Part shown: positions 38,140 through 46,612 of the stretch, one piece after another
Layout of the letters: every line of letters starts with the position of its first letter
How positions within the stretch are numbered: the stretch's first letter is position 1
DNA from: Pseudomonadota bacterium
GTDB taxonomy: Bacteria; Desulfobacterota; Desulfobulbia; Desulfobulbales; Desulfocapsaceae
NCBI GenBank assembly: GCA_018821985.1
Contig: JAHJKP010000008.1
Span: forward strand, 62,001-126,000
DNA length: 64,000 bases
Direction of reading: 5' to 3'
Made by a program: the position numbers and the translations under genes
Notes under the pieces: generated by a model
What the model was told of the DNA's origin: nothing
What the model saw: the letters and a program-made list of their open reading frames with translations, nothing else
Databases searched by the model: none

Positions 38140-39987
38140 TTACTCACTGCCGTTTTTCTTGGCCTCCAGCACATCCCAGCGGTCATAGAGTTGCGATACC
38201 ATGGCCTGCGCTTCCTGCAACTCCGTCCAACATCCATGCAGCCGTTCCGGATCTGAGACTGTCTCCGGGGCTTCCATAAGCGCCTGCAGCCGTTCCTGTT
38301 CTTCCTCCGCCTTCAAGATCTTTTCTTCTATCTGCTCATATTCACGCTGATCAAGATAAGAGAGTTTACCCGTCTTCTTCTTTTTTCCCGGATTGCCGGC
38401 AACAGGCGCGATTGCCAGCGATTTTTCATTCTCCTTGCCACTTTCCTGCAGAGCGGTAAGCCACTGCTCATAATCGGCAAAATAGCCCAACCCGCCACGC
38501 CCATCAAAACCAAGCACCTGGTCGCAGACGCGATCGAGAAGAAAACGATCATGGGTCACAAGTACCAACGCCCCGGGAAATTCAAGGAGACTCTCTTCCA
38601 GTACGTCAAGAGAGGGGATATCAAGATCATTGGTGGGTTCGTCAAGAAGCAGGATGTCTGCTGGCTGGCGCATCAGTTCGGCAATAAGAATTCGGGCCTG
38701 CTCGCCACCGGAGAGCTGCCCCACCGGGGTTTCCAGTTGTTCGGGCTGAAAGAGAAAACGTTTGGCCCACGAGATAACATGCATGGAGTGCCCCTGGCAG
38801 ACAATGGCATCTCCATCAGGGGCCAGGGCTCGTCGCAAAGTAACAGCAGGATTGATCCTTTCGCGCCGCTGATCAAAACTGACAATACACACCCCATCGG
38901 CCACAATGATCTCTCCAGAATCAGGTGAGACCGCCCCGTCACCGCCACCAGCGGCTGCCAGCAACTGCATCAGTGTGGACTTGCCACAACCATTTCTTCC
39001 CAGGAGCCCAAGCCTGGTGCCGGGAGAAAGGACCATATCGAGGCCAGAGAACAATGTCTTCCCGCCATACCCTTTGGTAATTCCGCGGGCCTCAAGAAGT
39101 TTTCGGGTTTTCCGGCCGGTCGCATCAAATGATATCTGCACACTTGATGTAGAGCGATTACGGGTCTTGACCTGCGCCAGCTCATCCTGCAGCCTGTACG
39201 CCTCATCAATGCGATAACGAGCCTTGGTGGCCCGGGCCTTGGGCCCGCGCCGGAGCCACTCGGTCTCCCTGCGAACCTTGTTCGACAGCCGTTCTTCCTG
39301 CTGTTGCTGCTGGCCGAGAAAGATTTCACGCTCTTCGAGAAATTTAACGTAGGCCCCCTGCACCTGAAAGGAGCCCTCGGGATAAAGAGCTGACAATTCC
39401 ACTACCCGACTGACCGTATTTTCCAGAAAACGACGGTCATGACTCACCAGCAGGACCGCCGATGGCCCATCAGCAGACGGACTGCACAGCATCTTTTCGA
39501 GCCAGAGGATCCCCTCGATGTCAAGATGATTGGTGGGCTCATCCATGACCAGGATGTCAGGCCGCACCACAAGAGCACGACAGATGGAAAGGCGTTTACG
39601 CCAACCACCGGACAAAACGCGAACAGGGACAGCGGGATCGGCAAATTCGGCCCTGCTCAGCAGGGCATGGACCCGGTTATACTGCTCGGTTCCATCCAGA
39701 TCGAGACCGGAAAGAGCCTGCCGCAAATTTTCAGCGACACTCTTCTCCTCCTCAAAGACATCCACCTGATCCAGGTAAGCGGTACGCACATGTCTCTGGG
39801 TCAGAATCTTTCCCTCATCGGCCTCAATCTTATTGCAGATAATCTTGAGCAGCGTTGATTTGCCGCTGCCATTAGGACCGATAAGACCAATCCGGTCACC
39901 ATCACTGATCGAAAGAGAGATATTTTTAAATAAGGTTTGAGCACCAAAAGACTTGCTCAAGGAGTTACAACTAAGAAGATGCGCCAT
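38140..39987 (-). CDS. ABC-F family ATPase (Uup-like)
   Basis: This 615-residue soluble protein has two ABC ATPase domains and no membrane part. Walker A motifs are IGPNGSGKSTLLKI and LGRNGCGKSTLMQL. Signature and Walker B are LSGGWRKRLSICRAL with MDEPTNHLDIEG, and LSGGEQARILIAEL with LDEPTNDLDIPS. A C-terminal coiled coil (about 545-610) is typical of the Uup subgroup. ABC-F proteins act at the ribosome or on DNA-related processes. The start MAHLLSCNSLSKSFG is well placed. It diverges from the M23 peptidase gene; the 223 bases between hold no clear promoter motif. Confidence 0.92.
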   Translation of the reverse strand: MAHLLSCNSLSKSFGAQTLFKNISLSISDGDRIGLIGPNGSGKSTLLKIICNKIEADEGKILTQRHVRTAYLDQVDVFEEEKSVAENLRQALSGLDLDGTEQYNRVHALLSRAEFADPAVPVRVLSGGWRKRLSICRALVVRPDILVMDEPTNHLDIEGILWLEKMLCSPSADGPSAVLLVSHDRRFLENTVSRVVELSALYPEGSFQVQGAYVKFLEEREIFLGQQQQQEERLSNKVRRETEWLRRGPKARATKARYRIDEAYRLQDELAQVKTRNRSTSSVQISFDATGRKTRKLLEARGITKGYGGKTLFSGLDMVLSPGTRLGLLGRNGCGKSTLMQLLAAAGGGDGAVSPDSGEIIVADGVCIVSFDQRRERINPAVTLRRALAPDGDAIVCQGHSMHVISWAKRFLFQPEQLETPVGQLSGGEQARILIAELMRQPADILLLDEPTNDLDIPSLDVLEESLLEFPGALVLVTHDRFLLDRVCDQVLGFDGRGGLGYFADYEQWLTALQESGKENEKSLAIAPVAGNPGKKKKTGKLSYLDQREYEQIEEKILKAEEEQERLQALMEAPETVSDPERLHGCWTELQEAQAMVSQLYDRWDVLEAKKNGSE

Positions 39988-40210
39988 AAAAGAAAGTGCT
40001 GGTTCTCGCCTGCAAAGCGTTGAACAAATTTGATTAAAGAGATGGAAAAGCCATCAACAAAAGAACGGGGTGGATTTTTTATTGATTATTCCGAAAGCCG
40101 CGGTTATAACAACCCAGATCAAAAGTTAAAATTGTACAAAAAGAGAACTATTCTCGACAGTTTTCATGTGCCGCTAAGCTCTTTTATACAATCAATTCGG
40201 ACAAACTGCA

Positions 40211-41263
40211 ATGAGTGACCATATCCACATCATCGTTACCGGGGCCAAAGAAAAGGCCCGAACGATCCTTCTTTCCAGAAAAAAGCTTAAATTTGGCCTT
40301 GCTCTCAGTGTTGGCCTTATCTGTGCCGTTGTTGTCGGCACGATCATTGCCACCCGTCTTTTTGTTGAAAACAGCAACCTGAATGCGCAAGTTACCGCCA
40401 TGAATCTCAAACTGATCGAGAGCACGCAAGAAAGTCGAAATTACGCTGATCGGATTGATGATCTTCTTTCCCAGAGCACATCACAAACAGCAATATTTGA
40501 GGCGGAAAAAGAGGTCCTGGTAAGCAAAACCCTCGCTGAGTTCAATGAGAGGAATCAACTCATTGAAAATATCATGAAGAATATCGGGGTAAAAATAAAA
40601 AAACACAAACCCACAGCCAACAGTGGCGGTCCCTACATCCCACACTCTGGTTCGCTACAGGAAGACCTGCTCCTGCGTACCGACAAAAATCTAGACATCT
40701 TGCGCCGTACTCCATTGGGACGTCCGGTTCCAGGGCGGATAAGCTCCCATTTTGGTGACAGAGAGGATCCGGTGAACGGCAAAGAAGCCTTTCATTCCGG
40801 GGTGGACATGCAGGTCAAGCGTGGGGAAAAGATCGTGGCCACGGCAGATGGCACCGTCGTTCAAGCCAATGACAATGGCTACTATGGCCGTTTTGTTGAG
40901 ATCCGTCATGGCAACGGTTTCACCACCCACTTCGCCCATCTTCAGGAATATAAAGTCAAAAAAGGCGACAAGGTTAAACGAGGGCAGGTTATCGGATTGG
41001 CTGGGAGCAGTGGTCGTTCTACTGGCGTTCACCTTCACTACGAACTCTGCCTTAATGGAAAACCAATCAATCCCGAGACCTTTATGCAAACAGCGAATCT
41101 CTCCAAAGGCAGTATTGCAGAGATTAATGCCGCTGGAACCAAAAAAATTATCGCTTCCGCTCCCTCCTCAAAGAGATCCGTGCAAAGTGCTTTTTCTAAA
41201 ATCAGTGCGATGGCAGTCAAAATTAAAAAGAAAATCTCACCGACAGCTTCCACCATCAATTAA
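40211..41263 (+). CDS. M23 family peptidoglycan endopeptidase, membrane-anchored
   Basis: The 350-residue protein has a short cytoplasmic start, one membrane helix (residues 30-55), a coiled-coil stretch (55-130) and a LytM/M23 domain (about 165-295). Zinc ligands appear in FHSGVDMQV and HLHYELCL, and the conserved GYGRFVEI-like strand is present as GYYGRFVEIRHGNG. Such enzymes cut peptide cross-links or activate amidases during division. It appears to be a single gene. Confidence 0.9.
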   Translation: MSDHIHIIVTGAKEKARTILLSRKKLKFGLALSVGLICAVVVGTIIATRLFVENSNLNAQVTAMNLKLIESTQESRNYADRIDDLLSQSTSQTAIFEAEKEVLVSKTLAEFNERNQLIENIMKNIGVKIKKHKPTANSGGPYIPHSGSLQEDLLLRTDKNLDILRRTPLGRPVPGRISSHFGDREDPVNGKEAFHSGVDMQVKRGEKIVATADGTVVQANDNGYYGRFVEIRHGNGFTTHFAHLQEYKVKKGDKVKRGQVIGLAGSSGRSTGVHLHYELCLNGKPINPETFMQTANLSKGSIAEINAAGTKKIIASAPSSKRSVQSAFSKISAMAVKIKKKISPTASTIN

Positions 41264-41347
41264 AAAAGAAGATCTTTTCTAACAATTATCAGCAACACTC
41301 ACCCCACTTCCGCCAAAGATAGTCCGTCATCCATCAAATAACACACC

Positions 41348-41596
41348 ATGCAGATTAAAAAAGATCGTCCAGCAGCTGTCAATCTGATCTCTTGTCCATC
41401 TTGCGGTAATAATGAAGATTTTTTTGAGGTTGCGGAAAATGTTATCATTACTACTCATTATATCCAGAACCCTGATGGAAGCTTTACCCCTGAAGAAGAT
41501 AGCTCTCAGATTCTAGGTCCTGTCAGACTTATCTGCGGAGAATGCGAAGAAGACCTCACCGCCTTTCATCAACGATTTTCAGAAATGCTCTTTTAA
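41348..41596 (+). CDS. Small zinc-ribbon-like hypothetical protein
   Basis: This 82-residue protein has two Cys pairs, CPSCG at residues 16-20 and CGEC at about 63-66, spaced as in a zinc ribbon, and no other recognisable domain. It follows the M23 gene by 84 bases on the same strand. Function is unknown. The Cys pairs and clean frame support it being real. Confidence 0.65.
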   Translation: MQIKKDRPAAVNLISCPSCGNNEDFFEVAENVIITTHYIQNPDGSFTPEEDSSQILGPVRLICGECEEDLTAFHQRFSEMLF

Positions 41597-41635
41597 TCCT
41601 CTCTCACCAGATTACCCTTTTCGTTTTCCCCTCTG

Positions 41636-42277
41636 TTACTCAGCACTATTCTTCCGTTCACAATGAGGTACAGCAATACTGGGTGGCCCATTGACCAACA
41701 TCTGGGCAATGGTCAATTGTATCCTGGGATAGAGATGCCTCTTGCCATCCATCAATTCATTTTCCATCATTGCCAAACTACGCAATAATTTTGTTCGCTC
41801 CGTGCGTGGTGCCTCTGACTCATGGGCAAACGTTTCCTTAACCAGCTCCTGACAGCGGAAACAACCAGGGAAATTCAGCCGCTGGCCATCAGGCCTCTGC
41901 ATAGTGGCCGGGACTCCGTGCGTCCTGCAGACCATGAGACGATGGGCATAGAGGATACAAAGACCGTTTTCATTCAAGGGACACATGACCTGGGGGCGGT
42001 CATTCCGGGCCATGGATTGCTCACAGGCAGCAATATAAAGGCGGCTGCGCTCCAGGATATCCTCCTGTTGCCTTTCGGGAAGCTGACGAAATCCCAGCCA
42101 GAGATACCCCCATTCTACAAAGGTATGGTGCTGAAAATAGGAATCACAACAGTTATCAGGGCAGCCGTGACAACTGAACTGCAGCAGTGTGGCCACCTGC
42201 TCATAGCCCTTCTCCATCTCATCATATATCTGCCGGATCCGACCAGCCAGATCCGCAGTGAGCTTAACCTCTTTCAT
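41636..42277 (-). CDS. YkgJ-like cysteine cluster protein
   Basis: This 213-residue cytoplasmic protein has clustered cysteines: CHGCPDNCCDSYF (near residues 30-42), CPLNENGLCILY and MVCRTHG in the middle, and FPGCFRCQEL. The pattern resembles the YkgJ/Fli(B) CxxCxxxCC family thought to bind zinc or an iron-sulfur cluster. The ATG at 42277 is preceded by GAAGGA and sits directly behind the AMMECR1 stop (one base between), so the two are translationally coupled. Longer readings upstream overlap AMMECR1 and are rejected. Confidence 0.75.
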   Translation of the reverse strand: MKEVKLTADLAGRIRQIYDEMEKGYEQVATLLQFSCHGCPDNCCDSYFQHHTFVEWGYLWLGFRQLPERQQEDILERSRLYIAACEQSMARNDRPQVMCPLNENGLCILYAHRLMVCRTHGVPATMQRPDGQRLNFPGCFRCQELVKETFAHESEAPRTERTKLLRSLAMMENELMDGKRHLYPRIQLTIAQMLVNGPPSIAVPHCERKNSAE

Positions 42278-42278
42278 C

Positions 42279-42848
42279 TCATTTTCCTTCTTCAAAACAT
42301 TGGACCTGATAGGTCTCAACCTCAGGATGCAAATCCTGCCAGGCCATTTCAGACAGACCTGCCTTACGACAAAGATGAGCCAAAAAATCCTCGGCCCTCG
42401 GCAGCTGCTCCCAGACCTGGGGTAAAAAGGTGGCACCGTAGCGGCCTAATCTCAAAATTACCCCGTCGATACCAGGACGCAGTCCGGCAATGAGATCGGC
42501 ACCATCACGATAGGTCAGGACTTGCGGCCGAGTGAGGATGGAGATGTCAATTTGCACCTTGGCCAACTCTTCAGCGGTGAGTTCAGGGAACCGAGAATCA
42601 TGAAAAGCGGCATTCAGGGCATTGCGTCGGATGCCTTCATAAATTGAGCTTACAGGCTCCAGATTACCAATGCATCCCCGCAATTGGCCATCGATCTTCA
42701 GCGTAACAAAAGTTCCGCATTCGGCCTGCAGGGCAGGATCAACGACATCGCTGCTTTTCCCCAACTGCTTACCAAGTTTCTCGGCAATAGTCTCCCGGGC
42801 CAATCGGAGTAAGAACCGCCCTTGTTCTTCCGTTATATGATCTTGCAT
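42279..42848 (-). CDS. AMMECR1 family protein
   Basis: The 189-residue protein matches the AMMECR1 domain, with the family core TLKIDGQLRGCIGNLEP and HDSRFPELTAEEL. The biochemical role of the family is unknown; bacterial members often lie near radical SAM (AmmeMemoRadiSam) genes, which are absent here. It sits between the OleA-like gene (39 bases upstream) and the cysteine cluster gene (one base downstream), all on the minus strand. Confidence 0.92.
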   Translation of the reverse strand: MQDHITEEQGRFLLRLARETIAEKLGKQLGKSSDVVDPALQAECGTFVTLKIDGQLRGCIGNLEPVSSIYEGIRRNALNAAFHDSRFPELTAEELAKVQIDISILTRPQVLTYRDGADLIAGLRPGIDGVILRLGRYGATFLPQVWEQLPRAEDFLAHLCRKAGLSEMAWQDLHPEVETYQVQCFEEGK

Positions 42849-42887
42849 AATCCCTCTTTTTTTGAAGAATAGATCCCCCTGCTTATT

Positions 42888-43928
42888 TCACTTTCCCCAG
42901 TCAACACCAAGCATCAGTGAATTGATACCACTGCCAATTCCCAGGAGTGCCCCCCTCTGGCCGGGTTGAAAGGCCTTCTCTTCGATTGCCATGGCCAGAG
43001 TAATGGGAGCCGAAACAGACCCCACATTGCCCAGTAGGGCCAGGGTCTCAAAATTCTTTTCCGCTTCCAACCCTAGAGAATCAAAAAGCAATCTGGCATG
43101 GGCAGAACCGACCTGATGACAAAAGAACCTGTCAATGTCCGCCGCGTGCCAGCCGGGTTCTGCCGAAAATGCCTGCCACGTCATAAGCGCCGTCTCCACC
43201 CCTCGATGCAGCAGTTCTTCAGAATGGGTGTTCATCAGCGTTGTCGCACTTCCGCTCTGACTGCCCTGACAGAGAGTGGAATGTGTCGTATTGGCCCGCC
43301 AGACAGCATGGTTCAAACGCAAGGGCTGCATCTCATTTTCTGCCCGGCACATATAAAGGGCTACTGATCCGGAACCGATCGTCAAAGAGGCAAAGGCAGG
43401 TTTAATGCTCTTACGGGTTAAATTTCGATCCGCCAATAAGGCCTCTATGGTCGAGTCTACCAACTCCTCTGCGGTTTCTCCAGCCACAATCAAGCCGTTT
43501 TTAACCTGTCCTAATTCAATCATATTAGCCAGAACCACCATACCATCTAGAAATCCGAGGCAGGCATTAGATAGATCAAACAGCAGGCAATTCTCAGACA
43601 ATCCAAGGCTATTATGAACAAACGAGGCCGTTGCCGGCTCCATCATATCCCTTGAGACAGAAGTAAAGATCAGACACTCTATCTGATCGGGAGCAAGATC
43701 AGCCTTCTCCATAACCTGTCGCCCGGCAAGGGCAGCGCCCTGACTTGGCCGGGTTCCCGGATTCCAGAAACGCCGTTCCCTGATCCCGCTCATCATCTCC
43801 AGCCTGCCTACTGGTAATTTAAGGCGTTCATACACCGGAGCCAGTCGTCGCTCTAAATCTTCTGAACTGACCATTCTGGGCGGTAGTACATACCCAAAAG
43901 TGTGGAGACACACATGTGAATAGAGCAT
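42888..43928 (-). CDS. Beta-ketoacyl synthase III / OleA-like thiolase
   Basis: This 346-residue thiolase-fold enzyme has an intact Cys-His-Asn triad: C123 in LSNACLGFLDG, H271 in RFFCHQVGS and N301 in LLGNVGSVSAP. Glu97 lies 26 residues before the Cys, the spacing of Glu117 and Cys143 in Xanthomonas OleA, which condenses two acyl-CoAs head to head. This favours an OleA-like Claisen condensation over FabH-type initiation. The ATG at 43928 has a GGAT upstream. No OleB, OleC or OleD gene is nearby. FabH-like alternatives cannot be excluded. Confidence 0.85.
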   Translation of the reverse strand: MLYSHVCLHTFGYVLPPRMVSSEDLERRLAPVYERLKLPVGRLEMMSGIRERRFWNPGTRPSQGAALAGRQVMEKADLAPDQIECLIFTSVSRDMMEPATASFVHNSLGLSENCLLFDLSNACLGFLDGMVVLANMIELGQVKNGLIVAGETAEELVDSTIEALLADRNLTRKSIKPAFASLTIGSGSVALYMCRAENEMQPLRLNHAVWRANTTHSTLCQGSQSGSATTLMNTHSEELLHRGVETALMTWQAFSAEPGWHAADIDRFFCHQVGSAHARLLFDSLGLEAEKNFETLALLGNVGSVSAPITLAMAIEEKAFQPGQRGALLGIGSGINSLMLGVDWGK

Positions 43929-44448
43929 TAAAAATCCTATTACCTGTACTTGCAATCAACCACAGCTGCCATCTCAACAATAAATCCGGCACCCATCGTT
44001 TTCAGCATATATTCCTGAAATGTTCATTAATCTGACCGCAATTCAAAAACGGCCCACCATCCACCAAAATGTAGCAGGAATTCAACAGGAACACAAGACG
44101 AAGCACTCACCTGCATTAGTTAGTAAAAGACCGATAACAAGCCCACAGTCATCAATGGTATCGAGGGATAAATGGCAATTTGATATCATCACCACTAATA
44201 GTCAATCTGTACAAAATTATTGAAAAAAATTCAGATGAGTCGAATGATTTGCTGAAGAAACCGACCTACATCAGAGAGCGAGAACGGATATGCATTCTCC
44301 AGTTTCGTGTTTTTATGGGCAGAAATCATACTCTCTTTTACCGTTGTCATGAATAATTAATTTGCCAAATGAGATCTGCAGACAGTATAGATTAGAGAAC
44401 AAGAAGAGCTGACCGACTCTTTCATGCCTCCACTCTCTATCTAAGATT
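43929..44448. other. 520-base intergenic region, nothing recognised
   Basis: This is the divergent region between the OleA-like gene and the amidohydrolase gene. The only frame of note (67 codons at 44020) has no ribosome binding site and unlike-protein composition. It presumably contains the two promoters, but no convincing -35/-10 pair, repeat or RNA element was seen. Confidence 0.5.
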
Positions 44449-45234
44449 ATGATTATCGACTTTCACACCCATGCCTTCCCTGACAATGTGGCAGCCAGGG
44501 CCATCCCTGCTCTTGCAAAAGAAGGCAAGGTCACGGCCCATACTCAGGGAACCGTTGATTCACTGCTTGCCTCTATGGACCGGGCTGGAATCACCAGCAG
44601 CGTTGTCTGTTCCATCGCCACCCGCCCCAGCCAATTTGAACCTATTGTGGCATGGTCTTCTGCTATTCAATCCCCGCGCCTTATCCCGCTCCCCTCCATT
44701 CATCCAGCCGATGCCGACGCTGTGGGCCATGTCTTCAGGCTCAAAAATGAAGGATTTAGGGGAATCAAGATGCATCCTTACTATCAAGATTTTTCCCTCG
44801 ACGAAGAGCGTCTCACCCCCCTCTATGAGGCCTTGTGCGAGACTGGCCTGCTTCTGGTTGTCCATTGTGGATACGATATTGCCTTTCCGCGGATACGACG
44901 GGCTGATCCCAACCAGATTCTGACGGTTAAAACTCGTTTTCCTGATCTCAGACTCATCACCACCCATTTTGGGGGCTGGGACATCTGGAAAGAGGTGGAA
45001 GAAGTACTTATCGGAAAAGAAATTTTTATGGAAATATCTTTTGCCCTGACCTATCTTTCACCTGAACAGTCCGTCAGAATGCTGAACAGTCATCCATCCG
45101 ACTATCTCCTCTTTGGCACTGATTCGCCTTGGGATGATCAATTGCTAGCCATACAGAGGCTCGAGAGTCTTAATCTCAACAAGGAACTTTTACACCGCAT
45201 CCTTGGACAAAATGCTAAAAGGCTCCTCCTATGA
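44449..45234 (+). CDS. Amidohydrolase family protein (TIM-barrel metal hydrolase)
   Basis: This 261-residue protein starts with the metal site DFHTHAFPD. It has HPYYQDF with the conserved Lys-His region before it (GIKMHPYYQ), a TTHFGGW strand and the final metal-binding LFGTDSPWDD. This fits amidohydrolase_2-type enzymes (decarboxylases and lactone or amide hydrolases); the substrate cannot be named. It overlaps the next gene by four bases (ATGA). Confidence 0.88.
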   Translation: MIIDFHTHAFPDNVAARAIPALAKEGKVTAHTQGTVDSLLASMDRAGITSSVVCSIATRPSQFEPIVAWSSAIQSPRLIPLPSIHPADADAVGHVFRLKNEGFRGIKMHPYYQDFSLDEERLTPLYEALCETGLLLVVHCGYDIAFPRIRRADPNQILTVKTRFPDLRLITTHFGGWDIWKEVEEVLIGKEIFMEISFALTYLSPEQSVRMLNSHPSDYLLFGTDSPWDDQLLAIQRLESLNLNKELLHRILGQNAKRLLL

Positions 45235-45608
45235 CCGACATACAAGATATCAGCACTCGAACCTGTGATTCCTGCGGCATAGCCATCCAGGCAGGAGATC
45301 TCTATTATCATTGCCGTACCGAAATTATTGCCGGCAAAGACCAGTCTCTATCAGAACTTAAATACCCTGACCAGATTATAGCTCAGGCCTTGGCAGACAT
45401 AGCAACAAAAGAGGAACGAGAGCTGCTCGATGGCATCTACCAGGAGATCATCCTTCAACTCTGCCCTCAATGTCGTTCTACCTTGGTCCAACGAATCCAG
45501 AGTATGGTCAAAAGTTGTAAGGGCTGCGCCCAATGCCCATCACAACCAAAAACTGAAAAGAAAGGTAAACTGCTGCAATTTAGCAGTAAAAAAAGCCCGA
45601 AGAACTAA
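45231..45608 (+). CDS. Cysteine-rich hypothetical protein
   Basis: This 125-residue protein has three Cys pairs, CDSCG (12-16), CPQC and CKGCAQC (about 78-101), suggesting one or two zinc ribbons, and a basic C-terminus. It overlaps the amidohydrolase gene as ATGA, so the two are coupled. No function is recognised. Confidence 0.7.
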   Translation: MTDIQDISTRTCDSCGIAIQAGDLYYHCRTEIIAGKDQSLSELKYPDQIIAQALADIATKEERELLDGIYQEIILQLCPQCRSTLVQRIQSMVKSCKGCAQCPSQPKTEKKGKLLQFSSKKSPKN

Positions 45609-45712
45609 TATAACTTTACCCAGCTTTTCAATGAGACTCTCTCTGTCTCCCAAAAGTTATATTACATCAAGACATCAATGAGATACTTAATACATCTCTC
45701 CATGAGGGGAAT

Positions 45713-45746
45713 ACCAGCCAGCCATCTTGATTGATGGCTGGCTGGT
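45713..45746 (-). terminator. Strong hairpin downstream of the selenoprotein gene
   Basis: A 14-base perfect inverted repeat (arms 45713-45726 and 45733-45746, loop of six) lies 25 bases beyond the peroxiredoxin stop and between two convergent genes. It has no clear T tract on either side, so termination is likely but not proven. Confidence 0.55.
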
Positions 45747-45771
45747 TGAACTTACGTTACGCGTTAAAAAA

Positions 45772-46491
45772 TCAATCAAAAGCATCCGTTGTTTTCCACT
45801 CTTTCCAAACCATCCCTACAAGGTTAATTCCCGGCTTCAGGGTCCTTTTACCAGGCTGCCATCCAGACGGTGTTGCCTCTGCACCTTTGGTTTCCCGCAC
45901 CAATTGGAAAGCTTGAAGTTGACGAAAGGTCTCATTAACATTGCGTCCAACAGGCGGTGTCAATACCTCATAACCCTGAACAACTCCATCGGGATCAATG
46001 ATAAAGCGACCGCGAGCCTCAACACCGGCGTTTTCATCATATACACCATACACCGTTCCAACCTTTCCGCCCGCATCTGAAAGCATTGGATAGGGCACTC
46101 CTCCCTTCACCATATGCTCCAACTCATGATCATTCCACATCTTGTGGACAAACATGGAATCTATGGACATGGAAAGTACTTCAGCACCAAGTTTTTGAAA
46201 TTCTGGATATTTTTCAGCAACTGCTGAAATTTCTGTTGCTCAGACAAAGGTAAAATCGCCTGGATAAAAACAGAGCAATACCCATTTTCCAAGAAAATCA
46301 GAAAGCTTCACATTCACAAACGCCCCTTTATGATAACCGGGAGCAATAAAATCAGGCGCCTTTTGTCCTACTTTAATCATTGACTGTTCCTCCTTTGAAA
46401 TTTCATGTGATTGTGGAGTCTCATTTTTATTTTCCTCACCTACTGGACCACCTGTCGGCCTGGCACATCCAACGGCTGCTTCCTCTGCCAT
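45772..46491 (-). CDS. Selenocysteine-containing peroxiredoxin (AhpC/TSA family)
   Basis: A TGA at 46242-46240 interrupts the frame exactly where 2-Cys peroxiredoxins have the peroxidatic cysteine (FYPGDFTFV then U84 then ATEISA). The reading frame continues through clear AhpC sequence ([39 protein letters not shown]). Read through, it gives 239 residues, longer than a plain AhpC. A hairpin suited to a bacterial SECIS starts ten bases after the TGA. The usual C-terminal resolving motif VCP is replaced by ATPSGW, while Cys9 lies in an N-terminal extension. AGGAGG is well spaced from the ATG at 46491. It should reduce peroxides. A sequencing error is far less likely given the context. Confidence 0.93.
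46212..46229 (-). promoter_or_regulatory. Bacterial SECIS-like hairpin
   Basis: On the minus strand, ten bases after the TGA (46242-46240), a seven-base perfect stem (TTTCAGC with GCTGAAA) closes a four-base AGTT loop that contains the G-U expected for SelB binding. The distance from TGA to the loop is 17 bases, within the range known for bacterial SECIS elements. It overlaps codons of the peroxiredoxin. Confidence 0.8.
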
Positions 46492-46612
46492 AAGCACCTC
46501 CTATCTTGATGGACGGAAAAATAGGATACGGCCAACCCGCATCCTATTGTGTATTTGCTCAGTATATACAACTTCTATGCCCATGTCCATGGGACATAGA
46601 CAACAAAAACTC

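Noticed and set aside
40030-40218. 62-codon frame in the gap between ABC-F and the M23 gene
   Set aside because: Composition is not protein-like and it overlaps the M23 start.
44020-44223. 67-codon frame upstream of the amidohydrolase
   Set aside because: No ribosome binding site, polar low-complexity product and no family match.
45772-46497. Peroxiredoxin read as a pseudogene with a premature stop or as two genes
   Set aside because: The frame is preserved on both sides of the TGA, the stop falls exactly at the catalytic residue and a SECIS-like hairpin follows, so a selenocysteine codon explains it better.
46491-46497. GTG at 46497 as start of the peroxiredoxin
   Set aside because: It overlaps the AGGAGG ribosome binding site that is properly spaced from the ATG at 46491.
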